Origin: Icerya purchasi
Lineage: Eukaryota > Arthropoda > Insecta > Hemiptera > Monophlebidae
Direction: 5' to 3'
Assembly (NCBI GenBank): GCA_039619475.1
Contig: CM077115.1
Coordinates: 398,322,557-398,386,556, forward strand
Length of the DNA: 64,000 bases
The notes beneath the pieces are model-generated. The model searched no databases. It saw only the letters and a list, made by a program, of their open reading frames with translations, and was not told the origin of the DNA. Of the stretch, positions 13,221 through 26,518 are shown piece after piece. How positions within the stretch are numbered: the first letter of the stretch is position 1; every line of letters begins with the position of its first letter. Made by a program: the position numbers and the translations under genes.

Positions 13221-15489
13221 TTTAAAAAAATAAAAAGTGGTTTTAATGAATTATTTTTCGGATAACTTAAATAAAAGCATAAATACGCTATTGAAAATAT
13301 TGAATTTAAAAGCAAATTTTCGGAACTTTTGAATAAGTGTCACGCCGATATGTTCCGAAAAACTGGCGCTGATCAACGAAAATTTTTTTTAAAAAATTGA
13401 GCGGAAATACGAATAAAATCATAATAATCGGTAACTTAATAAAAAACCGTATTACAATAAAACGACGAAAAAAGATAAAAAAAAGTATAAAACGGTGTAA
13501 ATAACACAAAAAAAACCAAAACAATAAAATGATAACGAATGTGTAGTATAAACACAATGAATGTAGTACGTGAAATAGCAAAAAAAAAAAAAGAGAAAGA
13601 TTATCTTCCTCAGTTTTAAAACTATAGATATTGTTCACTTTAATACATAGTTTCCAGTCAGCGGCAACCTATAGGAGGCAACTGTCCCGGCCATCGGTCG
13701 AAACAATATGCATTTTTCCACTCGAAATAGAAAATAACTGCATGTAGTTCATTTTTCGACTGCTCAATTGTGCTCCCCCGCAGTCTAAAAAAGGAAATGG
13801 CCAACTTATTTCCCAGCCATTAATATAAAAGAAAAATTAGATTTGTCACCCTAAAGAGAGACCTTTTTACGTGACCGGTTGTTATTGTAGAGAAGTAATG
13901 AAATTCGAAAACAAAATAAAAGATTTTCATAGAAATTTCGAAAAATCCTAATACCGAAATGACGAAAAATCGCATCTAACTTTAAGAATTTCGAAAAATG
14001 TTTTCCATCGTTTTTTTTTGTTTAGAAGCATATATTTAAACCAGTTATTCAACGATAATATTCAGATGTTAATTACAAAACTTACGCTATTAACATCATC
14101 AGAGCTCTGTCAATAGCGACTTACTTTTGTCAAACTTTTTTCAATCGTCTCAAACCAATTTGAGATTTTTGTAAAAAGATTTTTGTGCCTTTCCCCCGCC
14201 GTTATTTGACTAGCAAATGCCGTTTTGTAAAGAATAAGTGTAACATCGAATAAGGCAAAAAATCCTTCACAAGACCTACATACATTCCTTTCAGCAATAA
14301 CTGAGTGAGTACATGCACAGAATTTAATTAGACCTAATGAAAAAGAAAAAGGAAACGCTCTATAACGGACGTGGAATCGACGTTTCTTCATTCGGTCGAA
14401 ATAGGCCGACTTGCTGCTAGTAGGGAAATTGTGATTTAATTTGTCGTACTAACTGCTGTTCGATTTTAAACAAGGCCCCGTCGTCGTCGTCGTCGTCGTC
14501 GTAATTTTAGTTTCGATGGCATTAGTGTAATTTACTGCTGGCAGTCGTAAAAAGCTGAAAATTCATTATAAAAGTCAACGCGACCGAAGCGAAAACTTTT
14601 TACGCGTTGTTTGCAGTGACCAGAATAGCGGCTGGAAAATAATCTGCAGAAAACAAATGGCGATGGTACTTTAAAAGACAGTTGGTTGCTGAAGCGCGCG
14701 ATGTAGTCGATAAAAGATGCAAAAAACCATTCAACGGCACTTTTTATTCGATGCAGTTGCCTTTTTACTTTTATGGATACTGCCGTTTTAGGAGAATTGC
14801 TCGTGCGACATTACCACCACCTTTTGTCTGCTAACTGAGCGTTAAGTACGAGCGCAATAGTTGCGAAAGGATAGGCCGTTTACTAAAAAATTATGCGTTT
14901 ACTGCGCGACGTTGAATACGCATAAAAATTTTATTACTTGCCACACCGGTCTTCTGTGGCCACGTCGTTCCGAGACTGAATCAACTTTATACTGTTCGCG
15001 ACAATTCGGCAAATTCGCAAACAAACGGCATTCCAAACGACCATATAAAACTCCGCTACCGGCTAATTAGAAAAAAGTACAGCCCTTTTTCAATAGTAGA
15101 ATCTCCGTGAATTGCTCGAAGATTTAAGCACCGATTACGGCCATAATCGCTTTTGTTCATCGGCGAAATATACCTTAACAAAAATTAAAATATAAATATG
15201 TGCACGAATGTGGGTACAGGTGGAATTAACATTAATTTTTTAAATAAGTTTAATCAACATACTACTCCGCAATAACGAAATAACGAACTCCGTACTCGTA
15301 GTACAATTAAGATTAATTAGGAAATCAGAAATTATTAATACAATATTTTTTTTAATAATATTTTAAAATTGATAAATACAAGTTAATACACATATCAACC
15401 AATGAAAAAAGAAATAATTAAAAATGAATTTTAAATAATAGATTTTAAATTAACATTCTCACGGACATTAATTTTTCTGAATCGTTTCG
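13221..15489. other. Unassigned spacer with a CGT microsatellite
   Basis: No gene is supported. The region is AT-rich with long A-runs; the only sharp feature is the CGT microsatellite at 14,479-14,502. Confidence 0.35.
14479..14502. repeat. (CGT)8 microsatellite
   Basis: Eight uninterrupted CGT units lie in otherwise AT-rich DNA. I see no reading frame of interest across it. Confidence 0.9.
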
Positions 15490-16270
15490 CCCTCTTTCCC
15501 ACTGTACTATCTTTATTCCGCTATAATGGCTATCTCACGTGTTCCATTGTGTGCGTTCTCTTTTCATCTATTTGGTTATCTCCTACTGTAGTCCTACTCA
15601 CTACTACAACTTTATTATTTGTTGCATACGTTTCCGCATTTAAAACCCTATTATTGGATCATAGCCGTCTGGTGCCCCCCCCCCAAAAAAAAAAAACAAA
15701 GCTCTCACTTCATTCTATTCACGCTGATTTCCTCTGGGCCTCTCTAACCATCGGGTAATGAAATGGCGGATTCTCTTTATTTTGCTAAAATTCCTGTTTT
15801 TAATTTGCTCTTCCCCCTTATGTAAAAAAATCCCATACTAGTATCCGGTCAAATATCTCTACACATTCCTTCTTTTCACAATAAATTTTTCTTTTACCTA
15901 AACATATCTAATCGAGTGCCTCCACCGGTTTAACAATTATCCTAATATTCGTTTACATCTTAATCATACTGTGTTCTACCTAGTGCACGTTGTCGTTATC
16001 TTTCAACACCCTCCCCGAAATCTTCATCGTAATTTCAAAGCTATCTGTGATTCTAACCGTATTTTCTTCCAATGTACTTCTCTCATTCGACTGCTACTCC
16101 GTATTCTAATTTGTTGTTTCTCCGGCTTTCTCTAATCCTTATTTACATCTCATTCCAGTTTTTATTTCTTTCATTCTGTCAGTTTCTCTACATTACTGAT
16201 TATTCCCTATCAAATCGCTACTGGTTCCGTGCCGACGTGTCCGAAGAAAAAAGAGAATTAACGAGTTATT
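15490..16270 (+). pseudogene. Family A non-LTR retrotransposon, decayed RNase H end and tail (copy 6)
   Basis: A heavily decayed copy. The RNase H end GNEMADSL is readable at about 15,752-15,776, followed by a KIPVFNLLF stretch that matches copies 2 and 8, and then the tail (DSNRIFFQCTSLIR near 16,050-16,090). A C9/A12 tract at 15,677-15,697 interrupts it. Multiple frameshifts and stops are present, with no EN or RT. Confidence 0.5.
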
Positions 16271-19200
16271 ATCACGTATTATTCGCGTGATATTGTTTTT
16301 AAATCTTTTATTATAAAATTCTTCAGCGCTATTTATCAAACTTAAGATCATTCGTATATTTTTAAAGGTCACTATGTTATTTTTATTAACTTTTATTTAA
16401 TTTAATAATACGTTCAGCGCGAAAAAAGAGAATTATTTTGTTTTCAAGAACATTTAACTGCGCTGCAATTAATTCGTACAATTTGAAACATCGAAGACGA
16501 TGTCTGATATATACATACATCGAATATAATGATAATGCCATTGTTATACCAAGGGAAATAAAGAGATCTATAACATTTCTCCATTATTTAGAAATCCTGT
16601 ACAGCTTTTTGCAAATTACGAAAGTTGTGAATTTCTATCAAAAAAGGGTAAATTAAATTTTTTGTCCGTTCTGAACGCATTTCTAAATTAGTAATACACG
16701 AATTTATATATGTATATTGTTGTAGTCTACCGCTATTGCTCCGTTTTATCGTTGTTCTATTGGAAAACGATTTAAATTTACGTACAAATAACTTTATTTT
16801 TTCAATTGAAAGTGACAAATTATAAACCTTACGAGATTTACGATACGTTAATGCAGATAGAGCCAAGAGAATACGACATAGCTCTCTATCACCGGACCGA
16901 TGAGCGAAGACCAAGATAGTAAAATCACCGCCGATCGAAAATAGCTTAAAGAAAAAATCGGAATATATAGCATTTCCCCCGTATATTATATTCGCACAGA
17001 TATCAGTGGACCCCGAACATTTTAATGTGGTTATGTATAATAGAAAATTACGTTAACTCCACGCAACAATGAGATATATCAAGTGTAGCCACCAGTACAT
17101 ACTATTGTACGACAATCTCATCAGTGTTTCACCACATACAGATGCTGCGGATAAAACCAGATCAAATTTACGTTAAACGAATACATCGAGAAGAAAATCC
17201 CGATATATACAAAATTACGTTTCTTTACCAAAATACACATCCTGAACAATAATTTTACAAAGCATAGAATAAATGCAAATAATTATTTAATTTACGTTAA
17301 CCTCTTCGAAATACATAATATTTTAATAATAAACACGGTTTCAATACAATAACCATATTTCGGTATTCCTGGTTCACCACAATATATGTATAATAATTGG
17401 ATACCAGAAAAATCGGGGAAAATAAAAGCGGCCGAGAGAATAGAACTGGCCCCATTATTCTTTTCAGATCTGCTGGGCTTAGTACCGTTATGAAAAGCTT
17501 TTAAACCCATGATAACTTATCAAGGATATTTGGTGACTTACTTTACTTATATATTAAGAATTAGGTAATCGACTAAAATCTACTTTTATATAAATATTAT
17601 AGAACTAGCATTATTTGGGCGGCCAACATTGCAAGGTCCGAAGGATCAAGTTACATATTTATATTATGTATAAAAATATTTCTGTAATTTAACAAATTTG
17701 TTTTTTTTTTTTTTAACAAATTAACGGAAATCCTGTATATGGTAGTACTAACTTTTTTATACATATATGTATATTTCCAGACTATTTCTGTTTTGTTTTT
17801 TTTTTTCTGATTTACTCTTGGCTGAGATGATTAAATTTATTATTTCACTCTTCAGCCATTATAGTTTAATTAATATTTTTTACAAATGGTACACCACTGT
17901 TCGCGTAATAATGCGCATTTGTAACTTTTCGTAGCATTTATGATACTAATAAAATGATTCGACCGTTATTATTCATTTTTTTTACTATCCAAGTTTCTCC
18001 TTTGTGCCAATTGGTGTCATTTTAGCAATACGGATTTCTGAAATTTTACATCCACCAAGCGTAGTAACATGTAATAAAGTCGCAAATAAGCTGTATTTTC
18101 TGTCTGGAAGTGTTTAAATTTCGATGAACCTTTAAAATTTTCTCATTTTAATCGTTAATAGGCTAGAAGCTAAGTCGGCGAACTTGATTTTCATTAAGTA
18201 TGCTTATAAGGAATATTGGAGAGCCACTTGGTTCAACACTTCACTATAAGTTCATCCAGCCTAATATTACAAGCACGCCTTGTGAACTTTCCGGCAAACA
18301 TTTATTATATCCTTTGTACACTTAGGCTCGGAGTTAACAGACTTCCCCGTTACCACTTTACCGACAATACCTAGTGTCGTCCTCATTCTGTCAGCATGTT
18401 TCCAACACTGATAAAGTCGCTTATGCGGATCATATATTTTTTTTTTGAATGTTTCTTGTACACTCTGCATCGACATAAATTATATTTAGGTTTTAGCAAT
18501 CACCATGTGACATTACCTACCAACGTCACGTGTTTTCTTAATCAGTATATCCAATGTACTATACGGGGGGGGGGGGGGGGAGTGAACTTTTCACAACATA
18601 ATTATGTTGCAGTAACGCTTGAAATTAGTTAGAATAAATACGCTATTAACTATTTTTTTTTCTTTAAAATTTTCATACAAAATGAGAACGAGAGGGAAAT
18701 CTTGGAATTTTTACGGATTGAGCTAAAACAAATAATTTTCAACTTATTCCAAAGCAATTAGCGTACATCGCGTTGGAATATCATCAGCAATGTGAAGCAG
18801 GTTAAGTTTAAAGTCACTCAGAGTATTCTGATCGTGACACTCACGAAAATCACATGGCGCAAACTACATCGATTTTATCATTATTAGAACTTCATCTGGA
18901 TAGTCGGGATTTTCATTCAGCGATATTGGCTCGTTTTTCGCAACAAGCGTAGTTAGTTCCCATTTTTCGACGTCACTGTCTAAAAGTTTTGACAAGTTTG
19001 AAGCAAAGTTTGATATAAACACGTTACTCCCACGAAATATTCAATTTTTTGCTTCATTAAAAGTCTAGCAAAGTTTACTTCGCATTAATCGTGCTGCATC
19101 GTGGCAGGTCAAACTGTACTGGAATAATTCTTGAGGTAACTCGTTCGCTGGAAAATATTTTACGTATTCCGCTGTGATAGTTTACTTTTCAATAAACTCT

Positions 19201-20747
19201 TGAGAAGCGCTAATAGAGGTAAAACAGGGTTAAGTTCATCTGTTTCCGCGGCAGAAAAATTTAGTTCTGGAAAGAGCTGCGCGATGTCTTCAAAAGTTTT
19301 TAAATTAATGAAGAAAAAAAAAAACAATTAAAAGTGAGCAAAAAAAAAATTGATCGAAACTAATACACGGTTTACTACCAGCAAAAACTGCAGTTTGTTA
19401 AAAGGACTCGAAACGGTTTAAATATACACCAAGTAAGTTAGTCCGGTGCATTAATGGAAATAAATAGAAACACAAAACAATTTTTTTTTTTTTTTTTTTT
19501 TTTTTTGTGGGCGCCGAAAATTCAACCCATTAATTAAAACATTAATATTGAAAAAAAATTTATGTTTCATTGTTCATTGAGATTTTCACACCGTTATTCT
19601 ATTAAAGTTAACGGAAAAATGTTTTAAAAATCTTATCCGCCCCTAATAAGTTGATAAATTTATTCTGAAAAAATTTATTAGTTTATTTTAATAGTTAATA
19701 CTAGCGCGGTTTTGGTTAGATTATCAATACATCTTTTAAATCGCATAGACATATCAATAGATGCATCAAACGGAGGTAAAATATGCATCAAACTATATGC
19801 TTGAACAAACATTGACATCGAAGATTAGTATCAATCTGACTGGACCAAATTCATATCAAAGCCAATCATAGAAATATATTAGCTAAAACAAGCACGAAGA
19901 GCACATGACGGTAGCAGTTAATAGGCTATTTTAAATTTGTTAAAGATGTAACAAGATATGTGTATATATCATAAAACAATTTACATACATTAACGAAAGG
20001 TGTTTACATGGATTAGAAAATTATTAAAAATAGTCTAGTCATACAACTTGATTGGAATAGAATAAGAATGTTGCCAGGATTGATTAGATATGTAAGAAAA
20101 TACAACCTAAAAGTACATACAAGCATGAATAAACAACTGATCCGGGTTGGAAAAAATATTATGTTGGAACAAATGTATTACAAAAAAAACACATTCAAAT
20201 AGAGGTGGCCATAAACAATATAGTAGTACGAGTTAGAAAAAAATGACAATTACTTCCCACCATTGTTGAGTGCTGATACCGCTGATGGAATATGTAAACA
20301 CAGACGAATAGGGTGAAGCGGAATAACGGATTAATGGAAGTTTTTCAAAGAATTCTTTTTAGCGTTTTTAAGAATAAATTTCACTTTAGCGTTAATCTTT
20401 TTAAGAACTACGAACTTGGAAAACGAAAAGACGTGAAAGAATCTAAAAATTAAGATACAGTTATTGAAGGCGATTTTATATTACTCGTTTCGCCGCGAAA
20501 AACGAAGACGACGAATGCAAATTACTTTTTTTTGGAGCGAAAAAAGAAGGAGAAGACGCAAATAAAGCAGTAAAGTAAAGTGAGTCCCATGCCCTTTTAG
20601 CAGAGCGTCGGAAATTGTGGAGTTACACAGAGGAAATTAAATTAGTAAAGGAGTTGATTTATTGGACAGGATTAGTAAGACTGAATATGAGAAAATAATG
20701 AATCAACAATATGGAACGGAACTTACTCTAATTTGTAAATAGACGCA
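16271..20747. other. Unassigned 4.5-kb region
   Basis: No gene is supported. Landmarks are a G-run at about 18,565-18,580, a 26-bp T-run at 19,481-19,506 followed by GTGGGCGCCG, and a weak coding-like stretch on the minus strand near 19,290-19,230 (motif LFPELNFSA) that soon meets stops and that I cannot assign. The T-run could be the poly(A) end of a minus-strand retroelement remnant. Confidence 0.3.
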
Positions 20748-20755
20748 GATGACAG

Positions 20756-20767
20756 CAGTGGCGTAGC
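20756..20767 (+). repeat. Left terminal inverted repeat of hAT element
   Basis: CAGTGGCGTAGC is an exact inverse of the right end at 25,791-25,802. Beyond it the ends diverge, though both stay rich in GGCC/GGGC blocks. Confidence 0.9.
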
Positions 20768-21913
20768 GTGGGGGGTGCCGAGGGGGCCATGGCCCCGGGC
20801 GGCATACGAAAAGGGGCGGCGGCGAGCACCGCGATTTTTTAATTCAAAAATTTTAAAAAATCGATATATATATATATATATATAAATGAAACGGCGTATG
20901 TTTATGGCCGCAAAACCTGAAAAGTAGTGGATGGATTAACTTGAAATTTTTACACAACTTTGCATTTCTATATGTATAAGAGTGTTTGTATAATTTCTTT
21001 ATCCCTAAGTTTCTCCGGAAACGGAAAATTCTAAACGTTTTAAGGGACGCGATCTATGATTTGTTTTCGGCATTATAGTGAAGTGAAAAATGTATTGTGG
21101 CTGCACATGCAGGAGGCTCTGTAATTGCATAAGCGTGTGTAAATTAAGTACGCGGCGACAATTTACAATCAGTGATGAGATGAGTGACGGAGAATATATA
21201 TGGATGGGAGACAGAGAAAGTGTGCAAGAACAGTTTCGTTGAAAGGAACTGATCATCATCGATGAGCTGCTAGAAAAAAAAAAAAATGTTTTTTATGACA
21301 CTGTTCGTGATTTTGATGCGTAGAGTGCAGACAGGCAGGGTAATCGACGCTCTGAATAACATTAAGATTTTTCTAGAAACATCGATGGCGCTATTTTTTA
21401 TTAATTGTTACAAGTGTACTCGGTATTCGGTTAGAAATAGTCGTGAGAGACATGATTTTATAAAGACCGGCAGTGCTTCGAGAAAATCGACGAGATGACG
21501 AATGTAATAAACTGAAGTTAGATTTACGATACCACGTGTTTGATTACGAGATTTTATTTTACATACATACTTATTTCGTCTAATATTATAGAATTTAACG
21601 GGTGTAAAGTACCGAAGTTTCTCTTGTGTAGATATTATAGAAATTGTTACTATTTCATCTCTCACCGTTCTTCATTTTCCTTTCGTTCGCCTAATAGGTA
21701 AGTAATTAAGTTCAATTAAATTTATTTAAATAGATAAATAAGTGCTTACTTGTCAAATTTTATTTGTAAAGGTGATATTTCTGTACAAATGCACAAAAAT
21801 AGTTGGTCAAATATTATACAAGTTGTAACTATTCATTTTCCAATATGTATAGTAGTTTTTATGTACAAAAATGAACAATAAATAACAATTTGTAACATTG
21901 TCAAACATGGCTT

Positions 21914-22386
21914 CTATATGACGATGATCCCAACTCGACGCCATTTTAGAAACAGGGCTGAGACTCGGTCGTTGAAAGTCAGGTCTATGAATCGTCTGGA
22001 GGCTTGCGAAATATGGTTAATGCGGAGAATGCTGCGTATACCATGGATAGAAAAGGTCTTGAACGTAGAAGTAATGAAACGTGCCGGAGTAGAAAGAGAA
22101 ATCATGGAGACCATTAAATCCAGGAAAGCTGCCTATCTGGGACATATTTTGCGAGGACAGAAATATGTAATTCCAAAACTAGTGATAACTGGCAGAATGG
22201 AAGGAAAACGGGGAATTGGGCGGAAGCGGCACTCATGGCTCAGAAATCTGCGTCAATGGAATGGAATTGAAGACGCGGAGACCATTTTCCGACTGGCGGT
22301 GACCGGCGGACTACGTGGACAAATGGGATAGTGATCGCCAACGCGCTATGTAGCGTACGGCACCCGAAGAAGAAGAAGAAGAAGAA
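21914..22386 (+). pseudogene. RTE-type non-LTR retrotransposon, C-terminal fragment with (GAA)n tail
   Basis: A single open frame (21,918-22,331) encodes the typical C-terminus of RTE/BovB-like reverse transcriptases: RRMLRIPWIEKVLNVEVMKR, then TIKSRKAAYLGHILRG, GKRGIGRKRHSWLRNLRQW and IFRLAVTGG. The stop at 22,329 is followed by only about 35 bp of 3' UTR and a (GAA)7 microsatellite (22,366-22,386); RTE elements characteristically end in a microsatellite and not poly(A). The catalytic RT and endonuclease are missing, so this is a 5'-truncated insertion. It sits inside the hAT transposon and is therefore younger than that element's arrival. Confidence 0.85.
22366..22386. repeat. (GAA)7 3' tail of RTE insertion
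   Basis: Seven GAA units lie directly after the RTE 3' UTR; this is its insertion tail. Confidence 0.85.
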
Positions 22387-23138
22387 CCTAATTCTATACA
22401 AATTGCATCTCTATCGCACAAGCTTATGCGTTAGAACTGGACCACAGCCGTCTAGCTTTACCAAGCTGCATTTACTGGTTTCGAGACGATTTAATTAGAA
22501 TATTTTTGCAAAAACCATAAACAGGTGGGTTTTTATGTATTAGGAGTGAAAACTATTTGTTTTAGGTGCTTACGCTTTAATCTTTTCTTTATGATGTGAT
22601 AAAAGTTTTCTATTTTTGAACCGACTATGGCGACTAGGAATTATAAGATTGCTATTAAGTGAAATTAAAAGTATTTTTGTACACAAAAACGAAAACAAAT
22701 GCTGTCATTTTAATGATTAGGTATTGCTTACGATTTTTTTTTGCTTTACTTTTAAGTTGCAGTACATTCTGAAGGCTTAGAATTATATTTTACGTATTTT
22801 GTTTATATTTCCAATGACGATGTTGTAAAAATCATAGTATTCTTATTGCTTTAAATTCTGCTATAAACTGAAATCTAACATTTTTTAAAGGTATGCGATA
22901 TTTTCGAGTCATGTTACATTTAACATATTCAAACCACAGGCGGATTATGGATTTACAGGGCGCGGGACTAATCTTGAATAAGGGGGGCCCCCTTCGAAGA
23001 AAAAATAGTAAAAAAAGCTCATTATCATACATGTGCAATACATCGGCAGTAAAAGTTTGCCATGAAATTGTTTTTTTTTTTTTTATATATATATAAACAA
23101 TTTTTTTTTCTTCTTTTATAGCACATCTCTAACTAAAT

Positions 23139-25665
23139 ATGAAAAGGACAAAAGAAAGTGGAGCATATTATCGGAATAAGAAGAAAGAAAAGGAGGAGAA
23201 TATCAAGAAGAATGAAGGAGCTATATTGAAGTTTGTGAAACTTTTGGAGACGCCAGAGTCTACGCCAGGACCTTCAAGTGTGAGTTCTTCAGAGATTAGT
23301 GTTGTTCGAACTCAAGAAGTAGCTCAAATAGAACAAATAGCCGATACTGACGACTTGCAACCTTTGATTGATAGTACGAATTTGTCAGATTCAAATAGTT
23401 CTGCTGTGATTGCTGAAATTCCGACACCCAAACAAAATATTGATTTCAGCGACATTGGGAAATGGCCTGAAAGTATAGATTCAAACATAAGGTTGCTATT
23501 GATACAGAGAGGTCCTGAAATTGTTCAACACATGAATACAGATTTCTCTGAAGAGCCAACAGTATCACCCACGGTTCAGTCAGACATGGACTCTACAACA
23601 TCAAAAGTATTATCGAGGAGACGGTTGACTAGAGATTGGTTTTACCGGATATTGCCAAACGGCGAAAAAGTTTTACGCTCTTGGATGGCATATTGTCCTT
23701 CGAAAGCTTCATTGTTTTGCTTCTGTTGTCGTTTATTTGAAAATGCCAATCCATCAAATGTGTCGAAATTTTACTCCACCGACGGATTTAATACTTGATG
23801 GAAATTAAATCCCAAGGTGGCTAATCATGAATTAAGTGCTCAACATAACGGAAAATTTTGCAAATGGAAGGAGTTGGAAAAGAGGCTTCGAAAAGAACAA
23901 ACAATTGATAAAAAGGAACAAGAAATATTGGCAAAGGAAACCAAAAAATGGCATGAAATTCTGACAAGAATGTTTGATATTATACAATTTCTGGAAAAAC
24001 AAAATTTGGCGTTACGTGGCCACAGGGAAGATGACATAAGTACTAACAGAGGAAACTTTTTAGAATTGGTGCATCTTCTAGCAAAGTACGATCCTCAGAG
24101 AGCATTTAGTAAGGATAAAAATAGGCCAAAACATTTCTCTCACTTATATGTCACCTAAAATTCAAAATGAGTTCATAGAAATTTTAGGAAAAAAAGTTCG
24201 CCAAGTAATTATAGTCGTGTCCAAAAGGCTAAATATTATTCCGTGATCTTTGACAGAACCCCGGATATTTCCTACAAAGATCAAACAAGCCAAGCATTAC
24301 GATATGTGATAATTGAAAACCAGGAGGTTAGAGTAGAGGAATCTTTTATAGATTTCATCGAAACGAAAACCAAAACTGGGGAAGGTATAAGTGACACGAT
24401 AGTAAGCAAACTTAAGGCTGATGGGCTCGACATCATGAACTGTAGAGGGCAAGCTTACGATAATGCTGCCACGATGGCTGGATGCCACACAGGTGTGCAA
24501 CAGTGGATAAAGGATATCAATCCCAATGCCGAATTTGTTCCTTGCTCAAACCATTCACTAAACCTAGTTTGCCTACATGCAGCTTCAGAGGAGGTAAATT
24601 CGATGACTTTCTTTGGTACGCTAAGAACGCTGCTACGCTTTTTTTTCTACGTCGACACATCGGTGGGAAGTTCTTCTTTCAGCCACAAGAAAAAGTTTGA
24701 AGAGGGTTCAGGACACACGTTGGAGCGCTAGAGGGGATGCTGTAAATTCCATTAGACATCATTACAAAGAAACTTTAACTGCACTGAAAAAACTGATGGA
24801 AATGAAAGAAAGCTTGAACACACGGACAGATGCAGGAAGCTTATTAGTCGCTATGCAATCATATTCGTTTTTATGTTACTTAGGCTTCTGGCAACCGGTA
24901 CTGTGTGAAGTAAATGATGCTCAAAATAATTTTCAAACTGAGGGACTAAATATACATCAATGTGCTCAGAAAATAAGTGATTTACAGACTGCATTGGAAG
25001 AAAAGCGAGAGGAATTCGTGGATGACGCTTTAAGATATGCCAGAAGTTTATGTGAAAAGCTTGAAATTTCTTTTGAACCCTCAAGACGAATCAGTAGGAA
25101 GCATATATTTGACGACGGAAGTAAAGGTGTTGAGATATTGTTCAAAGAGGCGAACAATGTTTTCTTCAATAGACGGAGTAATTGCTGAAATTCGAGAAAG
25201 ATTCCAACAGTTGCAGAATCTAGCGCAAAAATATGATTTTTTAAGACCTGTAGTGATATTGAGCGTGGACGAACTTAACTTAAATCAAGCTCCTCAAGAC
25301 ATTAATAAAGAACAATTTCAACTTGAGCGCATACGTTTACGAGCTTTCGTAGCTACAACAGACCCAGATTGTGAAAAAAAAGCCCATTAAGTCCGGCTCT
25401 CTAGGTTTATTAAAATATATTATCGAGTCCAAACTTGAAGATAGCTTACCAAACATTGTCATAATGCTGAGAATTTTTTTAACATCTGCCATCAGTAATG
25501 CCAGTTGCGAGAGAAGCTTCTCTAAACTAAAGTTAATCAAAAAATTATCTCAGATTGACTATGTCCACGTTGAGGCTATCAAATTTAGCTATTCTGGCAA
25601 CTGAATATGACATTCATATTGATATTGATAATTGTATAAAAGATTTTGCTATGAAAAAAACACGC
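23139..25665 (+). pseudogene. hAT transposase with TTF-type zinc finger (ZMYM1-like), inactivated
   Basis: The start at 23,139 opens a lysine-rich N-terminus, then a TTF-type finger near residues 165-215 (RDWFYRILPNGEK, MAYCPSKASLFCFCCRLF). The RNase H-like core follows: VIFDRTPDISYKDQTSQ near 24,240 (first Asp), CRGQAYDNAATMAGCHTG near 24,440 (second Asp), the long insertion domain, and SNASCERSFSKLKLIK near 25,494 (catalytic Glu, dimerisation region). Such proteins cut and paste their own DNA; many are annotated 'zinc finger MYM-type protein 1-like' in insects. Defects: a TGA at 23,796-23,798 where an in-frame Trp codon is expected, and frame changes near 24,140, 24,225, 24,640-24,695, 25,135-25,170, 25,365-25,390 and 25,560. 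All three catalytic residues are present, yet no active protein can be made. Confidence 0.92.
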
Positions 25666-25790
25666 AATATACATTTTTAATTAATAAAAAAATTTAAAGC
25701 TGCTTTATTTGACTTACTCATTTTTGTGACTAATAATTAATATAGAGGGGGCGGCAAATTTCCGGTCGGCCCCAGGCGGCGAAAGCCTAC

Positions 25791-25802
25791 GCTACGCCAC
25801 TG
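25791..25802 (-). repeat. Right terminal inverted repeat of hAT element
   Basis: GCTACGCCACTG is the exact reverse complement of the left end, followed by the target duplication GATGACAG. Confidence 0.9.
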
Positions 25803-25810
25803 GATGACAG

Positions 25811-26460
25811 GAACGAAAAAGAGGACCATTATAAGGTACACCAATAATGGGAAATAGTCACGTTCGAAGGTTTTGGAATAAAAATTTTATAATTTATTCT
25901 TTCTGTGATATCTGAAAAATACTGAAATGCCATACCGTTGTAATTATTCCAAATTTGCTGAAATTTATCTATGTAATAATTTTCCAAAATATTTTTCAAT
26001 TTTTTTACTTTAATTAATTGATTTTGATTATTAAACACATTTTTATGAATACAGTGTTTACATCATTAAATTTTCATTATACAGCTTGATATTATTTTTT
26101 ATACTAAACAATATAATATGGTGTTCAATTTCCATAAACCAATACGGCTAGATAACTTATCGTCCTATATGATTTAATTCGCTTTATAATTATAATTCGT
26201 TGGTAGCTATTTAACATTATCTTAAATCTTTTAATTTTTTAACCTACCAATATAAATAATACCGTCATACACTACTAGGTATTATTGACTTATATACAAT
26301 ATTTTTCCCTTTTTATAATTTACAGCATGTTAATTGTTGTATAATTTGTTAAATGTCGTTAAAAATTTATTGATTTTATTTTTAATAAAATTAAAATTAT
26401 TATGAAATTTTTAATCACTATCAATAATTACACCTGAATATTTAATTTGATTAACATGTT
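25811..26460 (-). pseudogene. R1/jockey-like retrotransposon, RT thumb and C-terminus (3' half of split element)
   Basis: On the minus strand this begins next to the giant element with a QIKYSGVIIDSD stretch, equivalent to the (I/V)KYLGV.ID motif after the RT palm. It continues through FIKNKINKFLTTFNKLYNN and VVYDGIIYIG, and ends with a C-terminal block (25,829-26,038) in which WNNYNGMAFQYFSDITERIN fits the W..W..G....PDI..W pattern of R1-type elements. The N-terminal half lies beyond the insertion at 38,331-39,410. Stops and frameshifts make it dead. Its 3' end is unclear because the hAT element abuts it. Confidence 0.75.
26455..26460. repeat. Left target-site duplication (CATGTT) of giant foldback element
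   Basis: CATGTT directly precedes the element's AGTAGTGTATAAATGG end and is repeated exactly at 38,325-38,330 after its CCATTTATACACTACT end. Confidence 0.9.
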
Positions 26461-26466
26461 AGTAGT

Positions 26467-26499
26467 GTATAAATGGCAGACCTGGCGCGTCTGACGTCA
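26467..26499 (+). promoter_or_regulatory. Arm-tip TATAAA and CRE-like palindrome
   Basis: Within 40 bp of the end lie TATAAATGG (26,469-26,477) and the perfect 8-bp palindrome TGACGTCA (26,492-26,499), the consensus CREB/ATF site. They recur inverted at the other tip (TGACGTCA at 38,286-38,293). A promoter or transposase-binding role is inference only. Confidence 0.3.
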
Positions 26500-26518
26500 C
26501 CAACCCCTATTTGTGCCC

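Larger units (their letters stand above)
20756..25802 (+). mobile_element. Full-length but defective hAT transposon with 8-bp TSD
   Basis: The element begins CAGTGGCGTAGCGTGGGGGG and ends in the inverse, CTACGCTACGCCACTG. It is flanked by the identical 8-bp sequence GATGACAG at 20,748-20,755 and 25,803-25,810. Short terminal inverted repeats starting CAGTGGCG together with an 8-bp target duplication are the hallmark of hAT elements. Its length is 5,047 bp, including an RTE retrotransposon end nested in the 5' non-coding part. The transposase gene occupies the right half. It lies directly against the 3' end of an R1-like retrotransposon remnant on the minus strand, so the hAT may have inserted near or into that element. 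Confidence 0.93.

Noticed and set aside
12865..19516. Shared 15-mer TTTTTGTGGGCGCCG at 12,865 and 19,502
   Set aside because: Too short and without extended similarity; perhaps two ends of one repeat family, but not provable by eye.
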